A DNA stretch of 64,000 nt from Styela clava (taxonomy: Eukaryota > Chordata > Ascidiacea > Stolidobranchia > Styelidae), in contig NC_135259.1 of NCBI RefSeq assembly GCF_964204865.1, positions 14,890,974-14,954,973 of the forward strand. The letters are read 5' to 3'. The position numbers were made by a program, and so were the translations under genes. Within the stretch, counting starts at the first letter, position 1, and every line of letters starts with the position of its first letter. Positions 23,201 to 34,462 of this stretch are shown here, in pieces. Under the pieces are notes generated by a model that was given only the letters and a program-made list of their open reading frames with translations, had not been told where the DNA came from and searched no databases.

Positions 23201-26200
23201 TGGAAAGTCCCTCATTCCACCATTGTGGGCATTTGGACCGTGGAATCAAGTGGGCGATGAAGTAGCAGGAGTGTCAATAGTAAACAGAACAAAGTTAGTA
23301 ACACTGTTGATTGAATCCAGTTAAGTAGACCTCCGTACACACAGCCTATTTATGCAGTGATCTTGGGGTAGTGAGCCATGCCTTCCGTACCTTGGCATTG
23401 CGATTGTGCCAATAAATTTTCACAATGCGACATCACATCTTCTTAATTATTTTTTACATTTTAATCAAGGGTACCCTCAAACTGTGATAGCAATTATACA
23501 ACTGTTTCTGTGAGGCCTTTAATTCAATATTTCAGGGATTTGCTTTTCAAGGAAGACATACCATTTTCTCATTGTGTTAACACGGTGCATTATTTTCCTG
23601 AAGGAGGAGGAAGAGACAATGGGAAACAATTGAGAGTGAGATATTTCAGCTTGATCATTTAGTAATTAAGACATTGAAATAAGAATAATCTCAAACAAAA
23701 ATATTCTTTTTTACAGCATTCACATATCTGTTAATATTGGTAATCGGTTGAGAAGATTTCTTTCACAATTGTCGTGTCAATTATTGCAAAAAATAAAAAG
23801 TTGCTCCTTTATTTATGTAGTTAGATGTATACGATCCAATTTGAGAACTGTCCAATTATTCATCCAATTACTTTGGCAAATTCATGTTCTTTATTTTGTC
23901 ACTCGCAATACAATACAAAGCGGTACAAAATGGCGTAAGCAGATGGAAAGCTAATGTACAACCTTTTTTTCAGATTCAAAATGAGGAATTGCTTTCTTTG
24001 GGTATAAAGGTATGCTGGCATTTAAATTTATAGTAATATAGAATATAACGAAATAACGTTAATCGAAGTATAGATTTTATTCGCAGTTTGAAAATTACAA
24101 ATAAAATGAAAAATAAACATTATAGTTACATATTCTTATCACAATACCAAATTAGCTGTTGACAGAAAACGTTAGTAAATGGTTAGCAACGAGCTTGTTC
24201 ATTGAGTGCTATGAAGAATTACGATACTCAATTACGAGTCTGTGCACAAGCGGCCACTACTGGATAATGAGCTACTGCTTTTGGACTGGTCGGGATTTTT
24301 CTGGTTCAGCATTGCGTACTAAATTTATTACACCTGGATGAGATGGTGGGCATATTGAACCCAAGGTTTAGGCCTGCAATACCATCATAGTCAAGTCTAA
24401 CGCTTCACCTATTATGCCAGCGGTTCCCAACGAGGGTGACATTGCCTTTATTCTTTAGGCGTACATGTTTTCAAACTTTAAAAGCATAAAGCACACATTA
24501 ACGATCACAAAATTCAGTTTTATTCAACCGCAGCAATTTTTTTCGTATAAGTGCGCCGTTAGTTTTTTCCGTGATAATGTGGCCCGCGCGAACAAAAAAA
24601 AATGGCAACAGCTGCGCTAGGCCACTGTATCCACAATTATCGACATTTTAGTACAGGTTTTTGCCGATTTTGTATTATATTTCGATTAATCATCTACCAA
24701 TTCCTATTTGTGTAACCGTCGTAGTATTTATTCAGTCAACAGCATATTTTAATGCAATGGTTTCTCAAAAATGGACAAGTGCTTATGACTATGCAGCATC
24801 TTCAGGATATTTTTTCAAGACAAAAGAAGGACTACCTTATAATTATTCATACCTTGCTACATCGTAAGATGTTTTTATTCCGAATTATTATTCCGAACTT
24901 TCAACATTAATATATGTCGTAGTACATAAGTTGTTTTATAAACAAAGTGGTACTCCCGTGGTATGTGAACCAAGATGGCGGACATCGGAACGTAGTATGT
25001 GTACCAGGTTAGGGTTAGGCCATAATTTTATTCTAATTTTCCTTATTTTAGTTCCATTTCGAGTTCGGGGACTAGCCAAGTAACTCCCGTAGTATTTGTA
25101 CCTGAACTTATGGCCTAACCCTAACCTGGTGCACATAGTACGTTCCGATGACCGTCATCTTGGTTCACATACTACGGGAGTACCAACAAAATTTCATAAA
25201 AGAACAATATCGAATATTTACATTATTTTTCTGAATATTGTACACAATAGAAAGCATTTTCAAATTGTTAGTTATTGTCAGCTGTTTGACATTTACGTAC
25301 ACTTTTCGGAGAATGTTTAGAAATCTCATGCTTTGTTTGTGTTTTCGGCTTTTCCAACTTTCGTCCAAGTGGGTTTTGGAAGGGTTTATTATTCACATAA
25401 GAGACATGAAATTGCACATATTTGTTCGGGGACAAAAACGACAAAAAGAAAAAAAAACGTTCTAACTGTTTGATGAAGTTTATTTGCAAACACCAGTTGT
25501 TAGCCGTTTATTATATCATAATGTAAATTCTGATATTCAGAGATTTCCAAGTTTCACAAGTCGATTTTACAAACCCAAAAGCGGTAGATTGGTACCAACA
25601 ACAGCTGGATGTTGCTATCGAAGCTGGATTTAAAGGTAATTAATAATTGTTATGAACTACTAATAAATTTATTAGCTTATAATACAAACAGCCTTATCGG
25701 CCACAATTCGTAATGTAGCATTAGATCTTGTTACGAATTTTCATCAACTAAGATTATTTTGAACAATTTTAGTCCAAATAGTATAATTTTGTATTAAAAA
25801 AAGATAAAGAGTTATTAAATTATACTAGGATAGTGGCTCCCAATATCAAAATCTATAATGTAACATTGTATTTCTGTTTGGACGTGGTTGCGAGTTCGGG
25901 TCGTGAATTTTTTACTGTTGTTGGCCAAAAAGTAATTTTGCAATTTCAAAAGAGGGTAAATCAGAATATATACCAGAATAGTGCTTACAAGTAGTAAATA
26001 AGCTGGCCGAGTTCAATTCGAAACTACATGAAAAATTATATTTTATTTACATATTAAGGTGGTAGTAAAAGTATAACGAAAAAATCCGCAATAACTTAAG
26101 TTTCGTTCATTTTCAAATTACTGGCCAGAGTAAAAAAACAATGAAATCAAAATACACACCTTCAAGTTTCATAACATCTATGATTGAATCTAGGTTGGAT

Positions 26201-29200
26201 GTACGACTTCGGTGAATATACTCCTCATGATTCAGTATCATACGATGGACATGATGGTTTATATATGCACAATCTATTTCCTCTCCAATATCAAAAAGCT
26301 TGTTTCGATCATCTCGTGGATGTATTTGGGACACCGTGAGTTATTTTCATGAAACATTTCAGTTTTTTGGATGTTTTATTTTATATAACACTTTCATTCA
26401 TACTCATAGCATCGAAAATGGCCTAGCGATAATATAGTTAGTCTTCGCTATCATGGCGTGGAAAATTACACATTTCGGGCACAGTTCATAAATTGGTGCA
26501 ATAAATTGGGCATACAATGTCTAACTGGAATATAGTAGCTCCCAACACATCGTTAAATAGCGGTGCCTGATGTACATGGCCTTGTTTGTGGCAAAAGGCG
26601 TGATTCAGAGTGGTATAAAAAAAACTCATTTTTATAATAAATTGGAATAGTAACATAGTCGCATATTATTAAATACAATGTACAGCATCTATAACCTCAA
26701 CTGCGGGAGTCGGCGCATAAAGTAACAAATGTTGCAAACCGAACCCTTATACTAAAGAGTTATCAGTTTTATTAGTAGTATATTAAACGATACACATGAT
26801 AACCTCCTTATAACATATCAGATAGATAGCAGACTTCTATCAATCTCTCCTTAAACTATATGCTATCTATCTTTTAATAATCAAAAGTGTTATTATCCTC
26901 ACCGACACTTTGACGTACTTTAGTAGTATTACATGCATTTACATGATATTATTCAGGCATTCAGATTACGCTCCTGACTTTGTATTCTATGTTCGTTCTG
27001 GTTATCTTGGATCACAGCGCGTAACCTGGGCGCATTGGACCGGAGATCCTTCTGCCGATTGGAATAAAGCAAGTGGACTCCCAGCACAACTTGTCGCAAT
27101 GTTGAATATAGGTGAGGGTGATTCTTTTCTCGACTCACTGAAATATTATGGTTGCCAGAAGTCGATAGTAAGATGGCCATCAAGGACCGAGATTGCTTGC
27201 AAAGATTGGGATAAGAGATACTTGAACGAAAAATTGAAATCTATTTTATCAGATATATCAAACTCTTTATCAAGGCATGCTTTTTTTAATGGATCGTCTT
27301 CGAAAAAGACAGAAAATATTTGATTTGGCAAATAATCAATGATAAATGAATTTATTTGTCTTACGTCATAGGCATATCTGGCATGCCATATTCTGGTTCT
27401 GATATTGGCGGATTTGCATGGTACGTAGACCCACCTCCGACTATGGAACTCTGGGCAAGATGGACCCAACTTGGATGTTTTAGTGGTCTGATGCATGAAC
27501 AAGGTATGTAAAGTAACGTACGCCCTGTTGTGCTACTATTTCAGATGTTTATCCGACATTCTGGTATAGCCTCAAATATTTAGGACAAGCTTCTATGTAA
27601 AACTGATTGCGCGGACTCGTGTTAATGAATGAGAAAAATTAAAATTTGTATAAGAAAATGAACAGAGCGTTCGTATTGAACTTGCGAAATGAGAAATGTT
27701 GATGAACATCACATACGGTCTGGTTGTTGTGCAAAAATATATCTTTTTACCAAAAATTTGTTGTTTACCAGTACCCCGGAAGTAGCAGGGAAATTAATAA
27801 AAAAAAAAAAAATTGGGTATTTTTTTCTACCAAGGGAGCGGAACCGGCCGTGGTCCAAAGACTCATATATTTGACACAGCTGAAGGAACAAGGATTTGGC
27901 GAAAATATGCAAAACTTCGCACTCAATTATCATTATACATTTACTACGCTGCTCATCAAGCGCGCGAAAGTGGAACACCAATAATGCGACATCATATACT
28001 AACGTATCCTAGGGATTCAAAAGCAATGGAGCAAGAGTATCAGGTAGGTGTTAAAATGCTTTTCATTCTTGAAGTGGGTTTTTCCCTATTTGGTGAATCC
28101 TCAATTAACAGCTAGTTAGTTCCATGCAAGACCGAGAGTGTCTGCCGTGGGAGTCTTTCGAGAAAAAAGACACTGGCTCAAACTCTCAAAACCAGAAAAA
28201 TTGTCTGTGATGGCCACATCTCCTCTAGTAATTTTCATAACTTGCATTGCGCTTTTGACAGATAGATTTCTTTTGCGTTCGATAGCTTTTTTTTTTTTGT
28301 TCTGAAAATACGATTTTTTTTCTTTTTTAGTACATGTTTGGTGAAGGAATATTAGTTGCACCAGTAATTGAAAAAGGTGTAACGAAGTTGTCGGTGTATC
28401 TCCCTGTAATTGAAGACCTTTCTAACAATTGGGTTGAGTTTTTTGCTAGTTCCAAATATATTGAAAAGGATGGTAGTTTTCGAATTGGATTCAAAGAATA
28501 TTTAAAGGGTGGGACGTAAGTTGACAATATTGACAGTACGTAGGATTGCAAGTTTCAGATTCAACAATCTGACAACGGTCAGTATTGATAATTTTATGAT
28601 CTTTTTCGATTCTATCTACATTCGGTTAGATTTGGATGAGTTGAACTGTAAGACAATAAATTAACTCAATTTTTGATAAACAGACATAGTTTAAAAAATG
28701 AGTGGTGGTGGGCTATATCAAGTTATACTGCATTTTTTGAGAATATCTAATACCAGTGAATTGAAGAATTTATCTATAAGTCAACTTATGTGATAAAAAT
28801 TCTGAAGCCGTTGACTATTCATATACCCGACCCATGAAAGGCAATATGAGTTTTTTTATTTTTGATTGTAGCATCATAGCTTAATAAAAGCTCAAAGCAA
28901 CGCTCAAATATATGGACACGAAAGCCAAAACGACGAAGTATCAAATCTTTTACAGTGCCGGTAGTCTGGCCACCAGATTACTGAGATAGGATCACATCAC
29001 ACACAAAACTTCGAAGTTAAAAACGAGCCTCACAGAGCTCACAACTATTTTTGAAAAATAATCAAAAATCTAGAGACAACAAAGCAATTGGTCTAGTAGC
29101 CGAAGAGAAAAGCTTGTTTTAATAACACCAAGAAGAAATGAAATGCTAAGAAAATAAAAAATAACAACAACATAATAACAAAGCGATCCATTGGTCCACT

Positions 29201-31341
29201 TGGTGTTCAATAATATTAAATTCTGAATTGTCAACTGTATATTTGTAATATATGAGTTAAACTTAAATATAATTATAAATAAATATCAGATAGGATATCA
29301 GACACGTATTACTTAGTCACTGCTCTATTTCGTGATTTGCTTTTACGACGTGACGTATTTTTATATTTTATGAAGTTCGTTCTGAACAAGTCTATGCACA
29401 AGCAGCCCTGATAGATAATTTTTTTGGTTTTAGAACGGTTGAAGTGGATGCTCCTGTTGATAATATCCCGATATTTGTTAGGGCTGGTTATATTATTATA
29501 ACGACAGATCCAAGAGTACAAACACTGAGTCCTGCTAAAAATTCCAGTGTGAAGACCTTTCAATCAATGAGTCACATAAGACACGTCTGGGTAATATATC
29601 TTATTTCGTTATACGATTATTGTGGCAGTAAGTTGGCTTAACTGTAATTTTACTTTCATTCAGTCTGGATATGAGGAAACTGGAACCGCATTCGCGTTGT
29701 ACTTCAATTTTAGTGATTTTACTGAAAATGTTTGTAATAAGAGCGCATTCGGGGATAAAGTTTTATGATCTATTAATTTATTTTAACCTATCACGCTCTG
29801 AGTAAGGAGACACGGACACAGTTGTTAAAAACAACTTGACGGTCGTTAAAGCGTGAATAAAATGCCAGACTGCTATTGTCAAACAATGGATGCGGTGTCG
29901 GGAGTCAAAAATGTACAAATTACTACCGGACTACCGACTCCGGGTTGACAAAAATATTGACTCTTGACTTCGACTAATGAATTCAGATTTTCGACTTCAG
30001 CTCCAAGAAAATCAAATTTTAAGAAGGAAAACTTTTGGCAAGACTTCTCTATTGGCTGTAAAAATCACAAGAAAAATTAATCCTGTTTGGGTTTTAGTAG
30101 GATAGTTTAAAAATACGACTTAATCTTTTATCACGAGTAGTCATTAGTGGGTAGTCGAAGTCAAGTCACTTATCATTTGGTTCGAGTGTTCTTTTTTCAG
30201 GCATGGCCAATGAGGGAAAATGATTTTATAGCGTCAGGACGTCTTCACGACGATTCTATGTATATTCTGTACTACGGAAAAATAGACAATTGCATTTGTG
30301 AATTTATTGCGTTCAATACACCAAAAAATATAACCCATGTTGTTCAAATTGCAGGACCTTGGATAGGTTAGTTACTTGAATTTATTTTAAATACTTTTCA
30401 TGCATGCGGGACTTTTTGTAGAAGTAAGTAGGCTACATGTTGTTGTTCTTGTTAATAAGTTTCTTCTTGTTGTTCTTCTCCATTGTTATGAAAACATCGT
30501 TTTTTTCATTCAATTTATTGATTAGTCAATTTAAGTTAGTCGTGAAGACTGCCGTTCCGGTACCGGTAGTCTACTGTGACAGATTGCATACATGTACTAC
30601 TCAGTGGCGTAGCAAGACTCTCGTGGGCCTCCCGCAAAAAGATTTAGTGGAAATGACCCTTAAAACTCTCGGACATAAGCTAAAACAACGCTTTTTTTAT
30701 TTCGTCAAAAAGCATAAAATGTCGCTATTAAAAGGCAGTGGTAACCTAAAATTTGCCGTTTATCTTGATTACTTTTAATTTTATTCATACGTGCTTCCCC
30801 TTCAGCCATTTTTCTGCGTTTCTGTGCGCCGCTGAGAGGTTTTGCTCTCGACATCATTCTGACAGCCTTCGTAATTTTGCCGGTGCGATCAAACCACAAG
30901 ACGCCGAAAAGCGACGACGAAAGCGATGTGCATTACTGGTTTTGCAATGCAGCTTTTGGTTTTGCGGCTTAAATTTTTAAATTCTAACCGCTTGGGCCCC
31001 TTTGCGCTGTGGGCCCTCCCGCTACCGCGGGGGTTGCAGGGGTGGATGCTACGCCACTGGTACTACTTCGTTTTGGCTTTCATACTCATATATTTGAGCA
31101 TAGCTCTCTTATTTACAATATCTTTATTTTAGTCAAGCCAAATGGCGTCCAAACAGAAGGAGGTGAAATAAAATTGCCTAAAGCTTCTAGCGTTCAAGAT
31201 TTATTATCCAAAGTCGATAATTCAACGGTATCGGAATGGTTTTTTGACGATGAAATGAACACCATGTGGATTAAATTGACTCCACCATTATTTGATGTGT
31301 TTGTCATGGGATCTATGGATCGTGATATTGGGATGAATTAA
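20287..31341 (+). CDS. Secreted GH31 alpha-glycosidase (20 exons, 900 aa)
   Basis: Exons: 20287-20400, 21126-21260, 21616-21742, 22045-22186, 22343-22505, 22589-22677, 22964-23060, 23172-23293, 23536-23635, 23974-24009, 24736-24863, 25541-25635, 26194-26335, 26957-27111, 27372-27503, 27835-28043, 28331-28515, 29434-29590, 30201-30366, 31133-31341. All phases agree (2703 nt). Residues 1-21 look like a signal peptide (hydrophobic VIILAVLSCVLI). FYGFGERFNG marks the GH31 N-terminal domain. GWMYDFGEYTP carries the predicted nucleophile (D454), HWTGDPSADW the acid/base (D527) and GSDIGGF follows. YMFGEGILVAPV and IPIFVRAG belong to the C-terminal beta domains. The nucleophile motif is the bacterial YihQ-like DFGEY form, not the WxDMNE of lysosomal, intestinal and ER animal enzymes. 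The YihQ sulfonate-binding KRVMW segment is not seen, so the substrate is open. ATTAAA at 31481-31486 is a possible polyA signal. Confidence 0.93.
20652..20887. mobile_element. 236-bp foldback MITE (AAGATGGCGGAC family)
   Basis: It begins GGTGCTCCCGAAGTATGCG and ends CGCATACTTCGGGAGCCCC, with long inverted arms containing GGTTAGGGTTAGG and its complement. It is flanked by the perfect 8-bp direct repeat GAAATTAC (20644-20651 and 20888-20895). It has the same length as the copy at 24949. It is non-coding and sits in intron 1 of the GH31 gene. The 8-bp TSD suggests mobilisation by a hAT- or P-like transposase, which is inference. Confidence 0.92.
24949..25184. mobile_element. 236-bp foldback MITE, best-preserved copy
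   Basis: It begins GGTACTCCCGTGGTATGTG and ends CACATACTACGGGAGTACC. Arms of about 80 bp each contain CCAAGATGGCGGACATCGG and CAGGTTAGGGTTAGGCCAT or their complements. The flanks AACAAAGT (24941-24948) and AACAAAAT (25185-25192) match at 7 of 8. The centre includes a third, internal ACTCCCGTAGTATTTGTACC. It lies in GH31 intron 11 and could form a long hairpin in the pre-mRNA. Confidence 0.92.
28965..29215. repeat. Dispersed AT-rich repeat, copy B
   Basis: Second copy of the repeat at 9930-10215. It contains ATCACATCACACACAAAAC, AGCTCACAACTATTTTT, AGCAATTGGTCTAGTAG, CACCAAGAAGAAATG and AACAAAGCGATCCATTGGTC. It lies in GH31 intron 17. Both copies are in the same orientation relative to the window. 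Confidence 0.6.
30602..31059. mobile_element. hAT-type non-autonomous element, 458 bp
   Basis: The termini CAGTGGCGTAGC and GCTACGCCACTG are perfect inverted repeats. The perfect 8-bp TSD GTACTACT flanks the element (30594-30601 and 31060-31067). It is relatively GC-rich inside, including GGGCCTCCCGC near the left and GGGCCCTCCCGC near the right. It encodes no transposase and lies in the last intron of the GH31 gene. The 8-bp TSD and CAG-type end are hAT hallmarks. Confidence 0.9.
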
Positions 31342-34285
31342 TGACTTTATCTAACCTAATCTCCCAATTTGCAGATTTTTTTAGTAAATTTCCTACTTTA
31401 AATGTATTCAGCTCTTCTGTAAAATGGTTGATTTGAGAAAGAAACTCGTAATTGTGCTATAAAATTTCCTGTTTTCATATATTAAAATGAGAAAAGTCTG
31501 TCAGCCTACTGGTCTCAGTATTTTCGCAATAGTAATGTTAAATAGTGTGAAAGATTTTCAAAGCATACTATTGTATTTCGCGCCAAACGAGCAATTAAAA
31601 TATTTGAATACAGTATTGGATATTGTTCTGTGCATTATTTTATTTATTTTCTAAATTGATTTAGTCTATATTCGATAATTGGTCTGCTACTGTGTTATTA
31701 TCATTTGCCAAATTTTAATCAATTTACGGAACGTCTATTATGTGGATAAATTTACATATTTATTGAATACGACTAGTATTGACTTATAAATAAGTATACA
31801 ATAACAAATATATTAACTTTTTAATGATCTTAATTGACTCGCAATTTATAAATGACGCATTATAAGTCTGGAAAAGATATTACAAAATTTTGATCGTCTA
31901 CTCGACAAAAGAAAGTAATTCCTGTCTGCAATACCAGAAAATTTGGGCGGACGAGCGCCTTTGTCGAAGATTTGACAATAGACGGCATTGCAAAACAATT
32001 TTCATGACTACTGGGTGAGACGAAGTAGGAGTGTGAGGAAAAGTATAGTATGGATGAATAATAAATTAGTGTAAGCGTAAAGTAAAGCAAAGAACAAAGT
32101 GTGATTAGAACTCTGAGGAAATAATTTGAAATCTGTCAGAAAATTTATAGTTTGCACGACGTAACATACTATTTGTCCAATATAATGTGTATCACATAGA
32201 TCTAGTGATGCATAATTTGCCTGTCAATTCTGTTTTGACTACCAAAATCATTTCTTGAAGCTTATCAGACCAGATAAAAACAAAGGTCTAAATTTGGTTT
32301 CGAGAATATCAAGTGTCGACTGTGAACTCATTATTGCGTTGATATACGGGTACTCCTATCATGTTGCCAAAACACAAGTTAGGTTAGCTATTCTGGTCTA
32401 TCGTAAGATAAACAGAATCAAAATAAACAGATCAGAAAATCAGTGGCGAAACAGGATGGTATCTAAACTACCTTTTTCTCGAAACGGGTCCATGTTCCTA
32501 TGGGTCGCGATTTTCCTAAAAGTTACTAATTTTATTTTCTAGTACATTTTATTGTTTATTTGGTATTGAAGTGTGCTAAAAAGTAATTGAATATGTGGGA
32601 AGTGTCAATGCGTAAAAAGTTGGCAGCATTCATTTTGCTAAGTAAAGTTACGTCATCATTTCAAAAACACACTTTGAGGTTATTTCTGGGGGTAATAAAC
32701 GTTATGTAAAAATATTGGTCATTAAGTTTGCGACCATAAAAGTGCTACATGTCGTTTAGTATTTGGGCATGTCTCTGGGTCGCGGGATTCTACTAAATTT
32801 ATCTTTAAATAGACTTTGGTTGCACAAAAAAAGGTTGAGAACCACTGAATTAGATAATATCAGTTCCTCGGTATGCCAGTTTCTAATTGATCCCGCACCA
32901 TGTACGTACTATGATAAATAAAGGAGGTTCTCTTTATACAATACACAATTTGTCAATATCAAAGACATCGCTTGTGATAACATTGTTATTACCATCCAAC
33001 AAGTCTATAATACAATGTTCGAAGGAGGGCGCCTTCAGACATAAAAACCGATTTCCTGGAAATTTTGTCTGGATATCAATACAGGATGTGATTTCCAACG
33101 TTTGAAGTGTTTATTAATATCTTTCAAATTTCCTATGCTATTAACAAAATTTAAAAAGTATACTGTAATTTCAATGGAATTCGCATCGGGAAGTATACAA
33201 AAAATATCTTTCGCAACATCGTTACAGTATACTATAGCCAACAGTACAATCAATTTGTAAGAAAGCAAAAGAGTCTAATTATTTTCTGTACACGTAAATA
33301 CATTAAACTCGATTCTTTAATACTACTTTTACATAATATAATTTAGTGTCCCTTCTACTCACTATAGCTTTGGCCACCGAAGGTCAAGCCCAGGCTTGCA
33401 AAAGCAGTAGAAAGACATGCCATATAGTTGAAATTTGCCTTTTAAAATTGTAATTTTTAATTTTTTGTAACAATCAATTCTATCATAGTATTTGACCCGC
33501 CAACATCGGCTATTCTATGAAGCGATAGAGCAATCAAAGTGTCGTTCAAAGTTAGATTGATGACTACTGCTCCAAATTTGGATGTTGCAAAGCCTTCTGC
33601 GGTGAAAACAAACTTGTTTTGAGGATTGTTCACTAGACTGCACCAACGCCAACCAACTAGAGAGTATTCAAAGGTATCGCATTCAAAACAAATACTAATA
33701 TTTGGTTCCCACAAAGATAATATCAGCTGATCGTTGTCACGTGTTCATTTATGAAGAAGACATTCAAGACAGGAAACGGGTGATGACGTCATTAGAACGT
33801 GTTATCAATTGATTCATTGCTGTATGTGAGTGAGACATGAGATAGTTCGTGTGATGCAAACTTTTGTCGAAGGTGAGATTTATTCCATAACTATAGATTT
33901 AAAATATAAGTGAGTCTTCGGAAATTTTACGATACTTAGTGATTATAATTGTCGGTAGCTGGGTAGGTTAAGAAAGTTCGTCCTCAATCTATAGACGCAG
34001 TTTAGTATGAATAAAGCCAAACAAGAAGGCACGTTGTTGTGTGTTCTCAATCATTAGAGTTCAGGTCGTTTTGACGTGACCTTTTCTACCGTAAATCCGC
34101 GAATATTTTTGATGTGGATAGACTACTTGAAGAAAAAATGTTTAACTGCGTCTTGTCTATCAATTCAGTACGACGTAATAAGGTTCGTGATTCTGTAACT
34201 AGATTCAATTATTCGTCCTAGGTTTTTATACAGTTATATGTGGTTGACAGCAGAAGTATAGGTTTTGGCACTTTAGATATTGGCA

Positions 34286-34462
34286 ATGGTTAGGATTCAT
34301 GACAGCGGGAATATGGTTATCATCTTTTCGATAGTGTTTTCGAGTCTGAGTTCGATTACAATTACCGTATTGGCAATCGTTTTGTTTCCGTTTCAAATTA
34401 TTCGCTCATTTAATGACAGCTATGACAAAACTGTGGCATCAGCGAATCGAAAATTGGCGTAG
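34286..34462 (+). other. Small ORF with a predicted membrane segment (doubtful)
   Basis: The frame starts MVRIHDSGNMVIIF, continues with roughly 25 mostly hydrophobic residues ending AIVLFPF, then has a polar tail ending ANRKLA and a TAG stop. One transmembrane helix is plausible. There is no recognised family, no flanking exon with matching phase, and no polyA signal at a convincing distance. It is recorded because it is the only hydrophobically patterned ATG-initiated frame in this stretch. It may be chance. Confidence 0.15.

Noticed and set aside
24417..24650. hAT element starting CAGCGGTTCCCAACG
   Set aside because: The left end looks right, but I could not find a complementary right end or a TSD, so I did not list it.
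14753..31341. DMC1 and the GH31 gene as one operon
   Set aside because: They are 548 bp apart, DMC1 has its own AATAAA, and the GH31 gene has its own signal-peptide start. Nothing supports a shared transcript.
33457..33714. 85-codon minus-strand frame (FECDTFEYSLVGWRWC...)
   Set aside because: There is no ATG, an in-frame stop lies just upstream with no acceptor between, no neighbouring exon and no recognised family. It may be chance or a dead fragment.
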